A stretch of 64,000 nucleotides of DNA from Favolaschia claudopus (Eukaryota; Basidiomycota; Agaricomycetes; Agaricales; Mycenaceae): contig JAWWNJ010000247.1 of assembly GCA_037176885.1 (NCBI GenBank), positions 1-64,000 of the forward strand, read 5' to 3'. The notes beneath the pieces are model-generated. The model did not search any database and was not told the DNA's origin. It worked only from the letters and a program-made list of their open reading frames with translations. The position numbers were made by a program, and so were the translations under genes. This document shows positions 35,492 to 45,955 of the stretch, piece by piece. Numbering within the stretch: the first letter of the stretch is position 1; each line of letters begins with the position of its first letter.

Positions 35492-37701
35492 TTACAACTC
35501 CTCCCGCCCACTGTCTTTCGCGTCCAATGGCAAGCAAAGCGCTGGCGAGGTACCCGTAAATTGGTACTCGCACTTCTCCAACTCTGCAACGGTATGAATC
35601 GCGTTTTCCGTCCCGCATTTGAGGACAAGCTACGAACGGAAGAAAATCAGACTCGAGTAGAGGTGCTGGAGGGTCACAGCGAGACAACATACGATAACAC
35701 TCCGCTCGGGCCCATTCCAACACCGCGTGCCCTTGTCGTATACCTGTTTCTCGTAGTAGGCTGGTTCGCCGGGCTTGACGTCCGGCGACGGATTCCAGGA
35801 AGAAAATTTGCTAGTCAGTCAAGGTGGGTCAGCCGGATATCTCTGAGAGCCTGAATGACAGATGACAGACGTACCCAAGGCTGAAAGTTTGACCGCCTTT
35901 GCCGGGACCGGGTTTTTGCCTTGCTTCGTCGAACAAGCACACTTCGTAGATGTAGCTGAGAGTGTATAATGTGAGCAACATCGGCCAATTAAAATCGATT
36001 GAGAACTCACTCTCCGCTGTCGAGCTGAAGGCACTGGTCGTCAAGTTTCTTCCACTCGCCTTCGGCACCAAAGCCTTGGACGTCGAATATTTCCCCGAGG
36101 TCTTCTTCGGCGTTTTTCTTGTCGCTGATGACTTTGTTGAGCGCCGATTCCGCGTCTGAGAGCGCTGTGCGCGCCTTAGACGAGTCTACAGGCGAATATT
36201 GTCAGTCGCTCGCTCAAAACATGCATTACGGCGGATATTGACCTGAAGACTTTTCGACATCCGTGCCAGCAATTCCGAAAACTCCAAGCCACGAAAGAAG
36301 GGTTTCCCGCATCTCCTCGTATTGTGGGACCAACGAGTCAGGTAGATAGCCTCGCAGGTTGAAGACTGATACACGGATGGGTCAGAACAAAATTGTGGGC
36401 AGTGGAGATATTCGTACGAGTGCTGGGAGGGGGAGTCTTGACATGCTCGTCGTGAGCCATGAGCAGCGAAACGTAGTCGGTATTGAGCAGCTCGTCAAGA
36501 CCGGTTTTCAAGTCCTCGACAGTCCATTCTTCCTCCTCCGTCTCCGCAACTTCATCCTTCTTCTCATCGCCAGTCTCCTCAATGCCGGCTTCTTCGTCTG
36601 AAACAGATAGATCTGCCGCCTTCTGCGCGTCCTCTTCTACGCCGATATGTGCTAAGCCAGCGAGGTACTCCCACCCGCGAACGGCTTCGAGTACAGCCAT
36701 ATCTTGGTAATTGGGGTTGTAGCCTTTGCGCAGAGTGTCAAGGATATCACCGAGTTGTTGTTCCCGTTCGAGGTGCTTTTTGTGTTCCCGCTGGAGTGCC
36801 TTGAGGGCCGAGGCGTGTGACATTAAGGAAGTATATAAAGCTGCGAGCTATATCTGAGATACGGTTGCTTTCGAGATTGAGATGTCGCTCACGAGACTGT
36901 TGTTTATGCTCGAGAGCAGCAGCAGATAGAGATTCTGTGCGTTCGGCAATAACTACAGCAATTGTTCAGTCGTGAAGGCTGGCGAGAGGTAAAAGCGCAC
37001 CTCGTAGACGCGCGACCTCTTTCTCGCGAACAGAAATTTCTGCTGCCGAGGACTCTACCAAGGCTTCTAACCGTTTCTTTTCTTTATGCGCGAATGCAAT
37101 ATACGAAGAACGAATTTTGGCACCCTGAGAAAGACATATAAGGATGGCGCTTTAAACGATAAATACAACGTACAGTCTTCTGAATCTTTCGTTCCGCATC
37201 CCTCTTCTTTCTATATTCTTCTCCAATCTCTTTGCACGCGTTCTTGCATACGCCAGGTCGTTCGTCGGACCCATCACAACATTCCGGCTCTACTTCAAGG
37301 TTAGCGGTTCCGCAAGTGATACACCCCAGTCATGACACACCACACAGCCCGTCGTTGACTCTAGAGCTCGGAATCGTCGCGCCAATGTGTCCCGCATTCT
37401 GGCAGTAAAATGTGCTATTTGGACAAGCGCTGGTGCCTTGAGAAGAAAGGTACGCGAGTCAGACAGCAGCGGAGTCACAGCTATTCATTATTGTATCCCG
37501 ACCTGGCTCGTCGCTGCCGTCGGGACAATCGCAAGAGTCATCGTTGACAAAGTCCCAAGGTATTTCTTTGGAACCGTCCAAGCACTTCCATGAACCAGAT
37601 TTCGGGGCAGAATATTTAGAGAGAAGGGCGGGCGAGACACCGAGGGTCTTGTCTACGCTGGCCAAGGCTGGCAGCGGCAATGCCAGAAACCAGAGCAGCA
37701 T
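35492..37701 (-). CDS. GTB1: glucosidase II beta subunit (ER glycoprotein quality control)
   Basis: Non-catalytic subunit that recruits and retains glucosidase II in the ER for N-glycan trimming. Eleven exons (37503-37701, 37341-37436, 37174-37289, 37001-37124, 36893-36952, 36418-36840, 36243-36365, 36011-36185, 35875-35955, 35693-35810, 35492-35629) give an intact 550-residue protein. Signal peptide [14 protein letters not shown]. Two LDL-receptor class A-like cysteine modules follow (CLDGS...[14 protein letters not shown] and [14 protein letters not shown]). Next come a long coiled coil and an acidic Glu-rich segment ([18 protein letters not shown]). The mannose-6-phosphate-receptor homology domain has [11 protein letters not shown] and [14 protein letters not shown]. 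The C terminus is REEL, which fits the loose KDEL-type ER-retrieval consensus. Shares a 182-base divergent promoter with histone H3 copy 1. Confidence 0.93.
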
Positions 37702-37883
37702 CGTAGCAAGGAAGTAACCGAAAGTAGCTCAGGACGTGGAGGAACACAGCCACCAGTACTCGATCCCGTGACTTGTCGCGTCGCCCCTTTTAAGTTTGGA
37801 ACCAAACAAAAGTTTGTTTACAACACCCTTTGCTCTCGACCACCACCACCACCACTCTTCCTCAAGACTTTCATCAAGACTCA

Positions 37884-38534
37884 ATGGCCCGGACCAAGCA
37901 AACCGCTCGCAAGGTACCTTCCTCCTCTTCTATTCACTTCCTTCTCTATAGCTGACTCTTCTCCAGTCCACCGGAGGCAAAGCTCCCCGTAAACAGGTTC
38001 GTCGTCATCGCCGGCGTCGCGCACGGACCATCCCCAATCTGACTCACCCTCGCTTCCATCCAGCTCGCCGCCAAATCCGCTGCGCGCAAGACCTCTGCCC
38101 AAGCCGCAGGAGGCGTCAAGAAGCCCCATCGCTTCCGGCCTGGTACCGTCGCCCTCCGTGAAATCCGTCGCTACCAGAAGTCCACCGAGCTGCTCATTCG
38201 CAAGCTCCCCTTCCAACGTCTCGTTCGTGAAATCGCACAGGATTTCAAGGTATGTTCGCCGTTTTGCTCTGCGTTCGTTGAGTGTGGCTAATCGCCTCGC
38301 GTTTGTCTTGCAGACCGACCTCCGTTTCCAATCGTCGGCTGTCATGGCGCTGCAGGAGGCGGCCGAGGCTTACCTCGTCTCCCTATTCGAGGTGCGTGCC
38401 ATCGGTCATCGTTCTTGCCACCCATCTCTGACCCTATCTAGGACACCAATCTCGCCGCGATCCACGCTAAACGTGTCACTATCCAACCCAAGGATCTCGC
38501 CCTCGCGCGTCGTCTCCGTGGCGAGCGCTCGTAA
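37884..38534 (+). CDS. H3: histone H3, copy 1 (tail variant)
   Basis: Five exons (37884-37913, 37967-37996, 38064-38249, 38314-38391, 38442-38534) encode 138 residues with the initiator Met, two longer than canonical H3. The first 21 residues are canonical ([19 protein letters not shown]), as is the fold from [20 protein letters not shown] to the end ([10 protein letters not shown]). The segment around K27 differs: after KQLA it reads [15 protein letters not shown] instead of the usual TKAARKSAPATGG. That places one extra residue before A24 and one after K27, and Thr in place of Ser28. One intron falls directly after K9. Highly similar to copy 2 in coding sequence and in three of the intron positions. 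Confidence 0.93.
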
Positions 38535-38818
38535 ACGCGCCTCGTTGTACACTATCCCCTCACCATTACCCTACATTATTTGGTTTTCTTGCATTTTCCA
38601 TCATCCACATCGACCTTGTATGCAGTACACGTTGGCTCTATGACGCCTTTTGTAACGCCCTACATGTTTATTCTATCATGCATTTTCCCGGTTCTGTCCT
38701 GCCATGATTTTGAGTCGACGATTTTCAACCAACTCGTGCATCAACAAAGCTTCCAAATTTGGACAACGCGACGCGCCGCGTCTCAGGCGCGTGACTATTC
38801 TTGGGAATACTGTACAAT

Positions 38819-40989
38819 TTATTTTGAGGCTTCCTCCATTTCCTTCCTCCATCGCTTCTGTATCTCAATAGTCTCCCTGAAGATCTTGTATTTGGCCTCC
38901 AACAGCTTCTTCACTTTGTGCGTAGCAGAAGGCGCTACAAGCGTTCCAGCCGGCGTCATCTCAACCTGTATGCCTCTCATTCAGCTCGCTGCAGCAAGAA
39001 TCAAAAAAACCCCATAAATAAACAACGCACCATAATCTTCCAAAGCAACTCATCCTGCTCCCTCTCTCCCATCCCCTCACCCGCCTCCACCACCTCCGCC
39101 GCAAACCGTCCCAACACCGCCGCGCCCCTCCCCACTGCCCCCGAATGCTCAAACGGCAACACCACCGGCACCACACACACGTCCGCAAACAGCTGCATCA
39201 GCACCCGATTCGTCGCCTGCCCGCCCGACATGTATATCGACGTGATCTTATGCCCCGCGGCGTTGAGCGACTCGAGGATGTGCCGCGTCTGGAGGGCGAT
39301 GGATTCGAGGGTGAGGTGGTAGGTGAGGGCGAGGGCGGAGAGGGAGGACGAGAGGGTGAGGCCGGTGAGGGCGCCGCGCATGCGGGGGTCGGCGAGGGGG
39401 GAGCGGTTGCCGTGGAAGTCGGGGTACATGTGCATGTCTTTGAGGACTTCGGTGAAGCTGGAGGCGGATTCGGAGGTGCGAAGGTGTTCCATTAGGTCGT
39501 GGAGGACTGGTGGGTGGAGGGTTGTCAGATTCGTGTGTTGATTTTGTTATGTGTGGAGAGGGAAGGGACTGACGGACGAACATGTTCTTGTCCTCTGATT
39601 TTGCGCGTTCTTGGAGTTCGGCATATGCAGGGTGCGTGGTGAGCATGAAGTCGATGAGCTGTTCTGGGTGAGTGATTGTTGGGCTTGAACGGAGACGATT
39701 ACGCACTTGTCCCGTGGAGGACTGCCCGCCTTCATTCATCCACCACCCGCGGAAGACTGGGTCCTGGACAGAATGTAAGACAAACACGCGTCGTGGAGAT
39801 AAAACACCGTACCCTATACGGGCCCCAAACGCCATTCACAAAGACGCCTTGTGGGCTCTGCCAGTTGTTTAGAAAGTAATTTAGAAAGTAAAAGAACAAG
39901 CGAGAAATACGAACCTGCACAAGATGGCAAGTACTCGTACCCGCAACAGCTGCCAATCGATGCTGCGATTCCTCCAACGAAGGCACAATATCAGATAGCT
40001 TGCCGTCTTCCTTGAACCGTGCAGCAACTGTGCCCAGCCAGCCTGCGTATCTACATTCCCGTCAATCAGGAAAAGCAAAGGAAACGAGAGAGATGAACGC
40101 ACGCATCGATAACCCCACTTCCCACCGGCGTCCCCTCCACCAAACCCAACTCCTCCGCCGCCTTCTTCGACAGACCTTTGCCGACAGGCTGACCGGCCGT
40201 CAATACGCCCATCCCCGGACCCGCAGCCCTCCCCGCCCCGACCGCACGGTACCCGGTCTTGACAAGCTCCCCGAGCCCAATCTTCTCGAAGAAGTCGTCC
40301 TGCCAGCCTGAGTGCGTGGGAACGTACGAGCATTTGCAGGTGAGGGAACAGGAGGAGCGGGTGGAGTCGTTGGTGGCGCGGTAGGTGAGGAAGTCCGGGA
40401 GGTCGAAAAACTGGCAGGCGGAGAAGATGGCTGGGGGGAGGTGGGATTTAAGCCAGAGGATTTTGGGGATTTCCATTTCGAGCTGGGATGAGGGTCAGGA
40501 TGTGTTTATATTATGGCGGGTAAGAGAATTGAGAGGAGGAGAAGGAAAACGTACACTCATGGTACCGCCGACATAATCGAGGACGAGAGATTGGGTGCTG
40601 TTGATGAGATCGGCTTCCCTCTCGGCGCGGTGGTCGGCCCAGAGGATGATGTTGCGTTCACCGGGGGTTCCGAGTGCGTCACCGCGAGTAACGGTGAGCG
40701 GTTTACCCTCGAGATCGCAGACGGCAAGCGAGCATGTTGCGTCGAAGCCGAGACCCTTGACTGCGCTAGGGGATTTGCCTTCGAGACAGGTTTTGACGGC
40801 GGAGACGATGGCGGCCCAGATGTCGTCCGTGGATTGCTCGAAGATGCGGTGATCGGAGGGATCGCGCCAGGTTTTGGTGGGGACGGTGGAGGAGGCGATT
40901 AGGGTGCCGGTGGGGGAGAGGAGGGAGGCGCGGGCGGAGCCGGTGCCGACGTCGATGCCTAGGTAGTAGCTTTCGTTGTCGGTGGTCAT
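38819..40989 (-). CDS. FGGY-family pentulose (D-ribulo)kinase
   Basis: Phosphorylates a ketopentose, most likely D-ribulose by resemblance to the YDR109C/FGGY group. Eight exons (40555-40989, 40103-40482, 39915-40050, 39813-39857, 39707-39763, 39574-39658, 39031-39506, 38819-38965) give 586 residues. The N-terminal FGGY domain opens YYLGIDVGTGSARASLLSP (phosphate-binding loop), then GLGFDATCSLAV and ILWADHRAEREA. The C-terminal domain has YPDFHGNRSPLADPRMRGA, the family signature region, and IYMSGGQATNRVLMQLFAD, the adenosine site. The stop of H3-1 lies 284 bases away, convergent. Start MTTDNESYYLGIDVGTG is unambiguous. Confidence 0.88.
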
Positions 40990-41384
40990 GAAAGTTCAAG
41001 TTATCGAGAAGGCGATCTTGCAGATCTGAAAAGCTCCACAGCCACCGGATGGAGTGGATATCAGATTCAGAGGGACCAGTCACCAGAGAACGGTGTGTGC
41101 GTCGCAGTGTCGGAAAAACTGTCTGGATACTAGCTCTCACTGCTAAAGGGAGGCATCGACTAAGCTGGCACCTGGTGAATCAATATCAGAAATCACAACT
41201 CGCACGACACGATTTTGTGCGTCGCGACCGCCTTCAAGCTGCGAGATTCTCTGAATCAAGAACCGACTTTGCAGTGGATGTTGGCCTCAACTCTGTCGGA
41301 AAGGAATCAAACTTAGGAAATGGATGTTGAGAGCATGAATTTTAGTGTGGTGTGGAATACATGGAGCGTAGCATACAAGGACGT
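40990..41384. other. spacer between the FGGY kinase and RPS25
   Basis: About 395 bases that serve as FGGY-kinase promoter and RPS25 3' flank. No gene or repeat is visible. Confidence 0.5.
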
Positions 41385-41911
41385 CTAATCTGCTGCGTTT
41401 GTTACTCGTGCTGTGGCAAGCGTCAGAGATACAAGACGAGAAAAAAGCGAGAGAGAAGACATACTGTATACCAGCTGCGCGGAGTGATGTACGATGCGTT
41501 TTATCTGGCCCTCCTTCTCGAGGTGGCGGATAGCGACGCGGGCGAGCGAGCCGTTTACTTTAAGACGCTCGATGAGGATGCTCTGGGAGATGAATTTGAA
41601 GGTGGGGACTTCCTTGATGATGCGGTCGAAGGTGGCCTTGTCAAGGGTGACTGCGTGTGTGGCCTTATCCTTGACCTTTCCCTTCGACCACTTCTTTTTC
41701 TTGGCTGCCTTGCCCCCACTAGACGTCGCCGCTGCTTTAGCTTTGGCCTACAAAATTAAAGATAAAAAAATGTTAGCTTCAACGACATCCTCATTGTGAC
41801 GCCGCCATCCAGCCCATTTCACCCCAAAATGCGTTCAAAATCAAGCAGTGGGCGTTTGGAGTCAATTGGGATGGACTGGAGGGCAGCAGAACAGCGGAAG
41901 AGACTGACCAT
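41385..41911 (-). CDS. RPS25: 40S ribosomal protein S25 (eS25)
   Basis: Small-subunit ribosomal protein. Exon 2 (41465-41747) codes AKAKAAATSSGGKAAKKKKW, then KGKVKDKATHAVTLDKATFD and FISQSILIERLKVNGSLARV, ending HHSAQLVY. Exon 3 (41385-41410) adds TRVTNAAD and the stop. Exon 1 appears to be the start codon alone (41909-41911), followed at once by a gtcagt donor and a 161-base intron; this arrangement is common for ribosomal protein genes and gives MAKAKAAAT, 103 residues in all. No other in-frame ATG was found close to exon 2. Divergent from H3 copy 2, 252 bases between start codons. Confidence 0.9.
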
Positions 41912-42060
41912 TAGAGACCAATGTGGTGATACTTACAAGACCCTCTTCTCGTTTGCACCCCAAGCATCACTCATCATCCCATCACTCCCACGCCTTCGCG
42001 GTCACGCCCCTCGCGTCCGTTTGTTGAACGCGCACAAACAACTACATCTCCACGCGTCTC

Positions 42061-42067
42061 TATAAAG
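42061..42067 (+). promoter_or_regulatory. TATA box of histone H3 copy 2
   Basis: tataaag lies 97 bases upstream of the H3-2 start codon, followed by a C/A-rich leader. It fits a strong, short-leader promoter. RPS25 is transcribed the other way from the same interval. Confidence 0.6.
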
Positions 42068-42163
42068 ACTCAGAGCCAACGTTCCGTCACACCCGTCACA
42101 GACACCCACTCTCAACCACCACCACCACCCACAACCACCACAGCGCTCTCACTCAACACACAA

Positions 42164-43297
<1,134 letters not shown>

Positions 43298-44410
43298 CTA
43301 TTGGAGAGATCTTGTAACAATTATATTGAGATGAGAAGGAAAATAGGGAAATATTGGATTTCTGTGTCCTTGCGCTCGTTCACCTGCAATTCCATTCAAG
43401 TATTTTTCTTCTCCGTTTTGTGTGTCGTTGACGAGGTTGGTTTCTGAACTGCGAGGCGTTGCGACGCCATTTGATGGGTCGCAAGACAGTCGAAAGACTC
43501 TGGTTCCTCGCCCACGTATACAAGTAGAATCGTGAATGACCTTGTCCGCAGCCACCAGCATAGGCGAACCTGAACTCCCAGGCAACAAGAATTCAACCTC
43601 GTTCGAAATTGACATCAGACCAGCATGCGTTGGGTCAGACCAAAGCAGCAGCGTCATAATCAGCCGAAGAACGCCTTCACGGCCTTCGCGCTCGTCGAGT
43701 GCAAGCTCGCGATGCGACGTGAGCCCGCCACGGTGGAAAATGAGGAACCTCAGATTCTTCTCTGCATGGTTGATACCCAGAACCACTGCAAAATACGCGA
43801 AAGAAATTGGCATGGACGTATGTGGCGACCCGTGCCATTATCTCAGTCCAGTCGTCGCCCAGAGTGACTGGGAGCAAAACTCGGCGGTTCTTCGAGCGCC
43901 ATGAATTTCGTGGGCTCCAGTACAATATGTCGTCTGAGTCTGGGTCGTTTACCCCGCACCAGTCGGGCTCCAACGCGGGTTCTTTCTGGATGCGATCTCC
44001 CATAGGTTTGCCGTACGCCACGAAATTGAGGTCGTTGAACCAGGTGCCTCTCAGCCCCTGTGCACCAAGTGCCTCGCCACCAGCCGCAACAAAGCTATTG
44101 AGGAGATGCTGCGTGGCGTCGTAAAACTCCTTCTTCTTCGTCGAGGTTGGCCATTGCCATGCTGCGCCTAACCTCCCCAGAGCTGCTTCAACCGCATCAG
44201 AGAACGGCTGGCCGTCAACAGTGAAGTTGTAGCCTGATAGATCGTCGCGTGCCTCGCCCACAATGGCGTTTTTCGGTGAAAGAATGCGCGCAATTTGGGT
44301 CGAGTCTGCGAATTCCCAGATATGCGCGCCAATGTCCTTCATAACGTCGAATAAATCCTCCCACCGCTCTCAGACGCGTCGGAGTCGTGGCTTTCACTGC
44401 TTGCAGTCAT
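43298..44410 (-). pseudogene. truncated FunK1 fungal kinase remnant
   Basis: Minus-strand frames spell the N-terminal half of a FunK1 family protein: AHIWEFADSTQIARIL, ARDDLSGYNFTVDGQPF, TWFNDLNFVAYGKPMGD, PDWCGVNDPDSDDILYWSP, then FLIFHRGGLTSHREL, LRLIMTLLLWSDPTHAG and SNEVEFLLPG, ending at CIRGRGTRVFRL. The kinase catalytic lobe that should follow is missing; the frame runs into unrelated sequence and stops near 43298. Two one-base slips are also present, one just before DLFDVMKDIG (about 44360) and one at a T4 run near 43785. Starts at ATG 44410, 137 bases from the ATP7 start on the other strand. Confidence 0.8.
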
Positions 44411-44547
44411 GGTTGTCGAATCAAAGGCGGCACATAAATAATGGTTTGCGAACTGAGGGAGAAGTGTCGGCTAACGAGCAAAGGCCGCTGCCAAACACAA
44501 CCACGTTCACACTTGCCTTCCCGCCATCCCATCTGCTTGAACGCAGG

Positions 44548-45379
44548 ATGGCCTCCAAAGCTGCCGTCGCCGCCGTCGTCAGTCTTCTCATCCTCCACCC
44601 ACCATCACAAATAGCTCACAATTTTCCTGGAGCAGGACTTTACGCGCATATACACAACACTAGGCCTCGGAAAAGGTCGGTCCCATTTCGGGATGTCTAC
44701 TATCGCTCAACCCCACCAATTTTTTCGTTCTATTCGTGCGCTGTAGAGACCGTCGCCGCCCTCCAAGCTTTCCGGAAACGTCACGCCGAAGCCCAAAGGC
44801 TGCAACAACAATACGCCAGCGAATCCACCTCCGTCGATATCGCGCACTACCGCTCCGTATTGCGCAACCAAAACGTCGTCGACGAGGCGGAGAAGCTGCT
44901 CAACGGATTCAAGCCCGTGACGTATGATGTGGATGCCCATGTCAAAGCGATAGAGGCGTTCGAGGCCAAGGCCGTGCGTTTACTTCGACTAATAAAATTT
45001 TGAGCTGCAAGTTTATGCTGAGTTTGATTGATGTTGCAGGTTACGTCTGCCCAGGAGATGGAGCAGAAAATTGATGTTGAGATTAAGCAGCTCCAGGCGA
45101 CGCTGGCTAACATCGAGGAGGCTCGTCCGTTCGAGGACTTGACGGTACGAATACCCCACCCTGTTACGCGTCCATTCCGGCCATCTTACCCGCTGCCGCA
45201 GGTCTATGACGTCGGCGACGCACATCCACGTCTCGTCCAGGTCATGGAGACAATGATGAAGAAGGGAAAATTCACCGTCCCTGGTTCGGCATTGTTTGCT
45301 TTGCTTTCTCTTGTTTCTTCCGTTGACACGCGTCATTTCAGGATACACCGAGAAGTTCGGCGACCTCAATGTCCTCTAA
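44548..45379 (+). CDS. ATP7: mitochondrial ATP synthase subunit d
   Basis: Peripheral-stalk subunit of F1Fo ATP synthase. Six exons (44548-44577, 44636-44675, 44747-44973, 45040-45144, 45202-45283, 45342-45379) give an intact 173-residue protein, matching the yeast length. Hallmarks: FTRIYTTLGLGKETVAALQA, then FRKRHAEAQRL, VDIAHYRSVLRNQNVVDEAE, TSAQEMEQKIDVEIKQLQ, ARPFEDLTV, KKGKFTVPGYTEKFGDLNVL at the C terminus. Introns are 48-71 bases. The gene is followed by a duplicated fragment of the glucosidase II beta gene. Confidence 0.94.
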
Positions 45380-45465
45380 TTATCGCACATTGTTGTCGCA
45401 TAGAAACTAAACAGCTTGCGTTGTACGGATGGACTCATTCATGGAAATTCGACCTTGCCTTGAGC

Positions 45466-45578
45466 AATCAATACGCGCATTCAACGACAGCCATCCCAGT
45501 GATTTCATGATCTACATTACAGCTCCTACCGCCCAGTATCCTTCGCATCCAACGGCAAGCAAAGCGCTGGCGATGTAC
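45466..45578 (-). pseudogene. duplicated 3' end of the glucosidase II beta gene
   Basis: This 113-base segment aligns without gaps to 35441-35553, the last codons and 3' flank of glucosidase II beta, with about 15 mismatches by eye. On the minus strand it reads [15 protein letters not shown], then a stop where the functional gene has the first Glu of REEL. Most differences in the coding part are third-position, so the copy diverged while still under coding constraint. Homology stops on both sides. An unrelated plus-strand frame of 70 codons across it (45429-45641) is therefore not a gene. Confidence 0.8.
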
Positions 45579-45955
45579 GAAACGCTAAATAACGAGCAGC
45601 GTCCGGCGCCGTTAGCGGCCAGAGTCATACGCATGCTTTGAGAGTGTCGAACTTGTCCAACTACACCCCCAAGGTCCTTTGAAACGAGAGCAGGGTGTAC
45701 TGAGCAGCGCTCCTTGCGAAGAATTTGCTGTAGGTATCCCCTAGCTAAAGTATTCCCCAGGCCGTGTCATTGTGCTACATGCTGGCATTCCTCAGATTTG
45801 CCCTACAGGGATTTTTTTCTTGTAGCAATGTATCTCTCCGCAGGTAATGAATCCATGAAATTGAAATAGCCTCGGTAGACGATTTGTGCAGTACTCACAA
45901 TCCAAATTATATCCGACTCTTGCCCACAACAAAAACCAGATATGAACTCATTAAT
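45579..45955. other. spacer before the Mios gene 3' end
   Basis: About 375 bases without a supportable gene. It contains the 3' flank of the Mios/Sea4 gene, which ends at 45956 on the minus strand. Confidence 0.5.

Noticed and set aside
39001..39541. plus-strand ORFs over the FGGY kinase
   Set aside because: Shadow frames of GC-rich third positions; the minus strand has the kinase motifs and clean splicing.
45429..45641. 70-codon plus-strand ORF after ATP7
   Set aside because: It is antisense to the duplicated glucosidase II beta tail, whose minus-strand reading explains the conservation.
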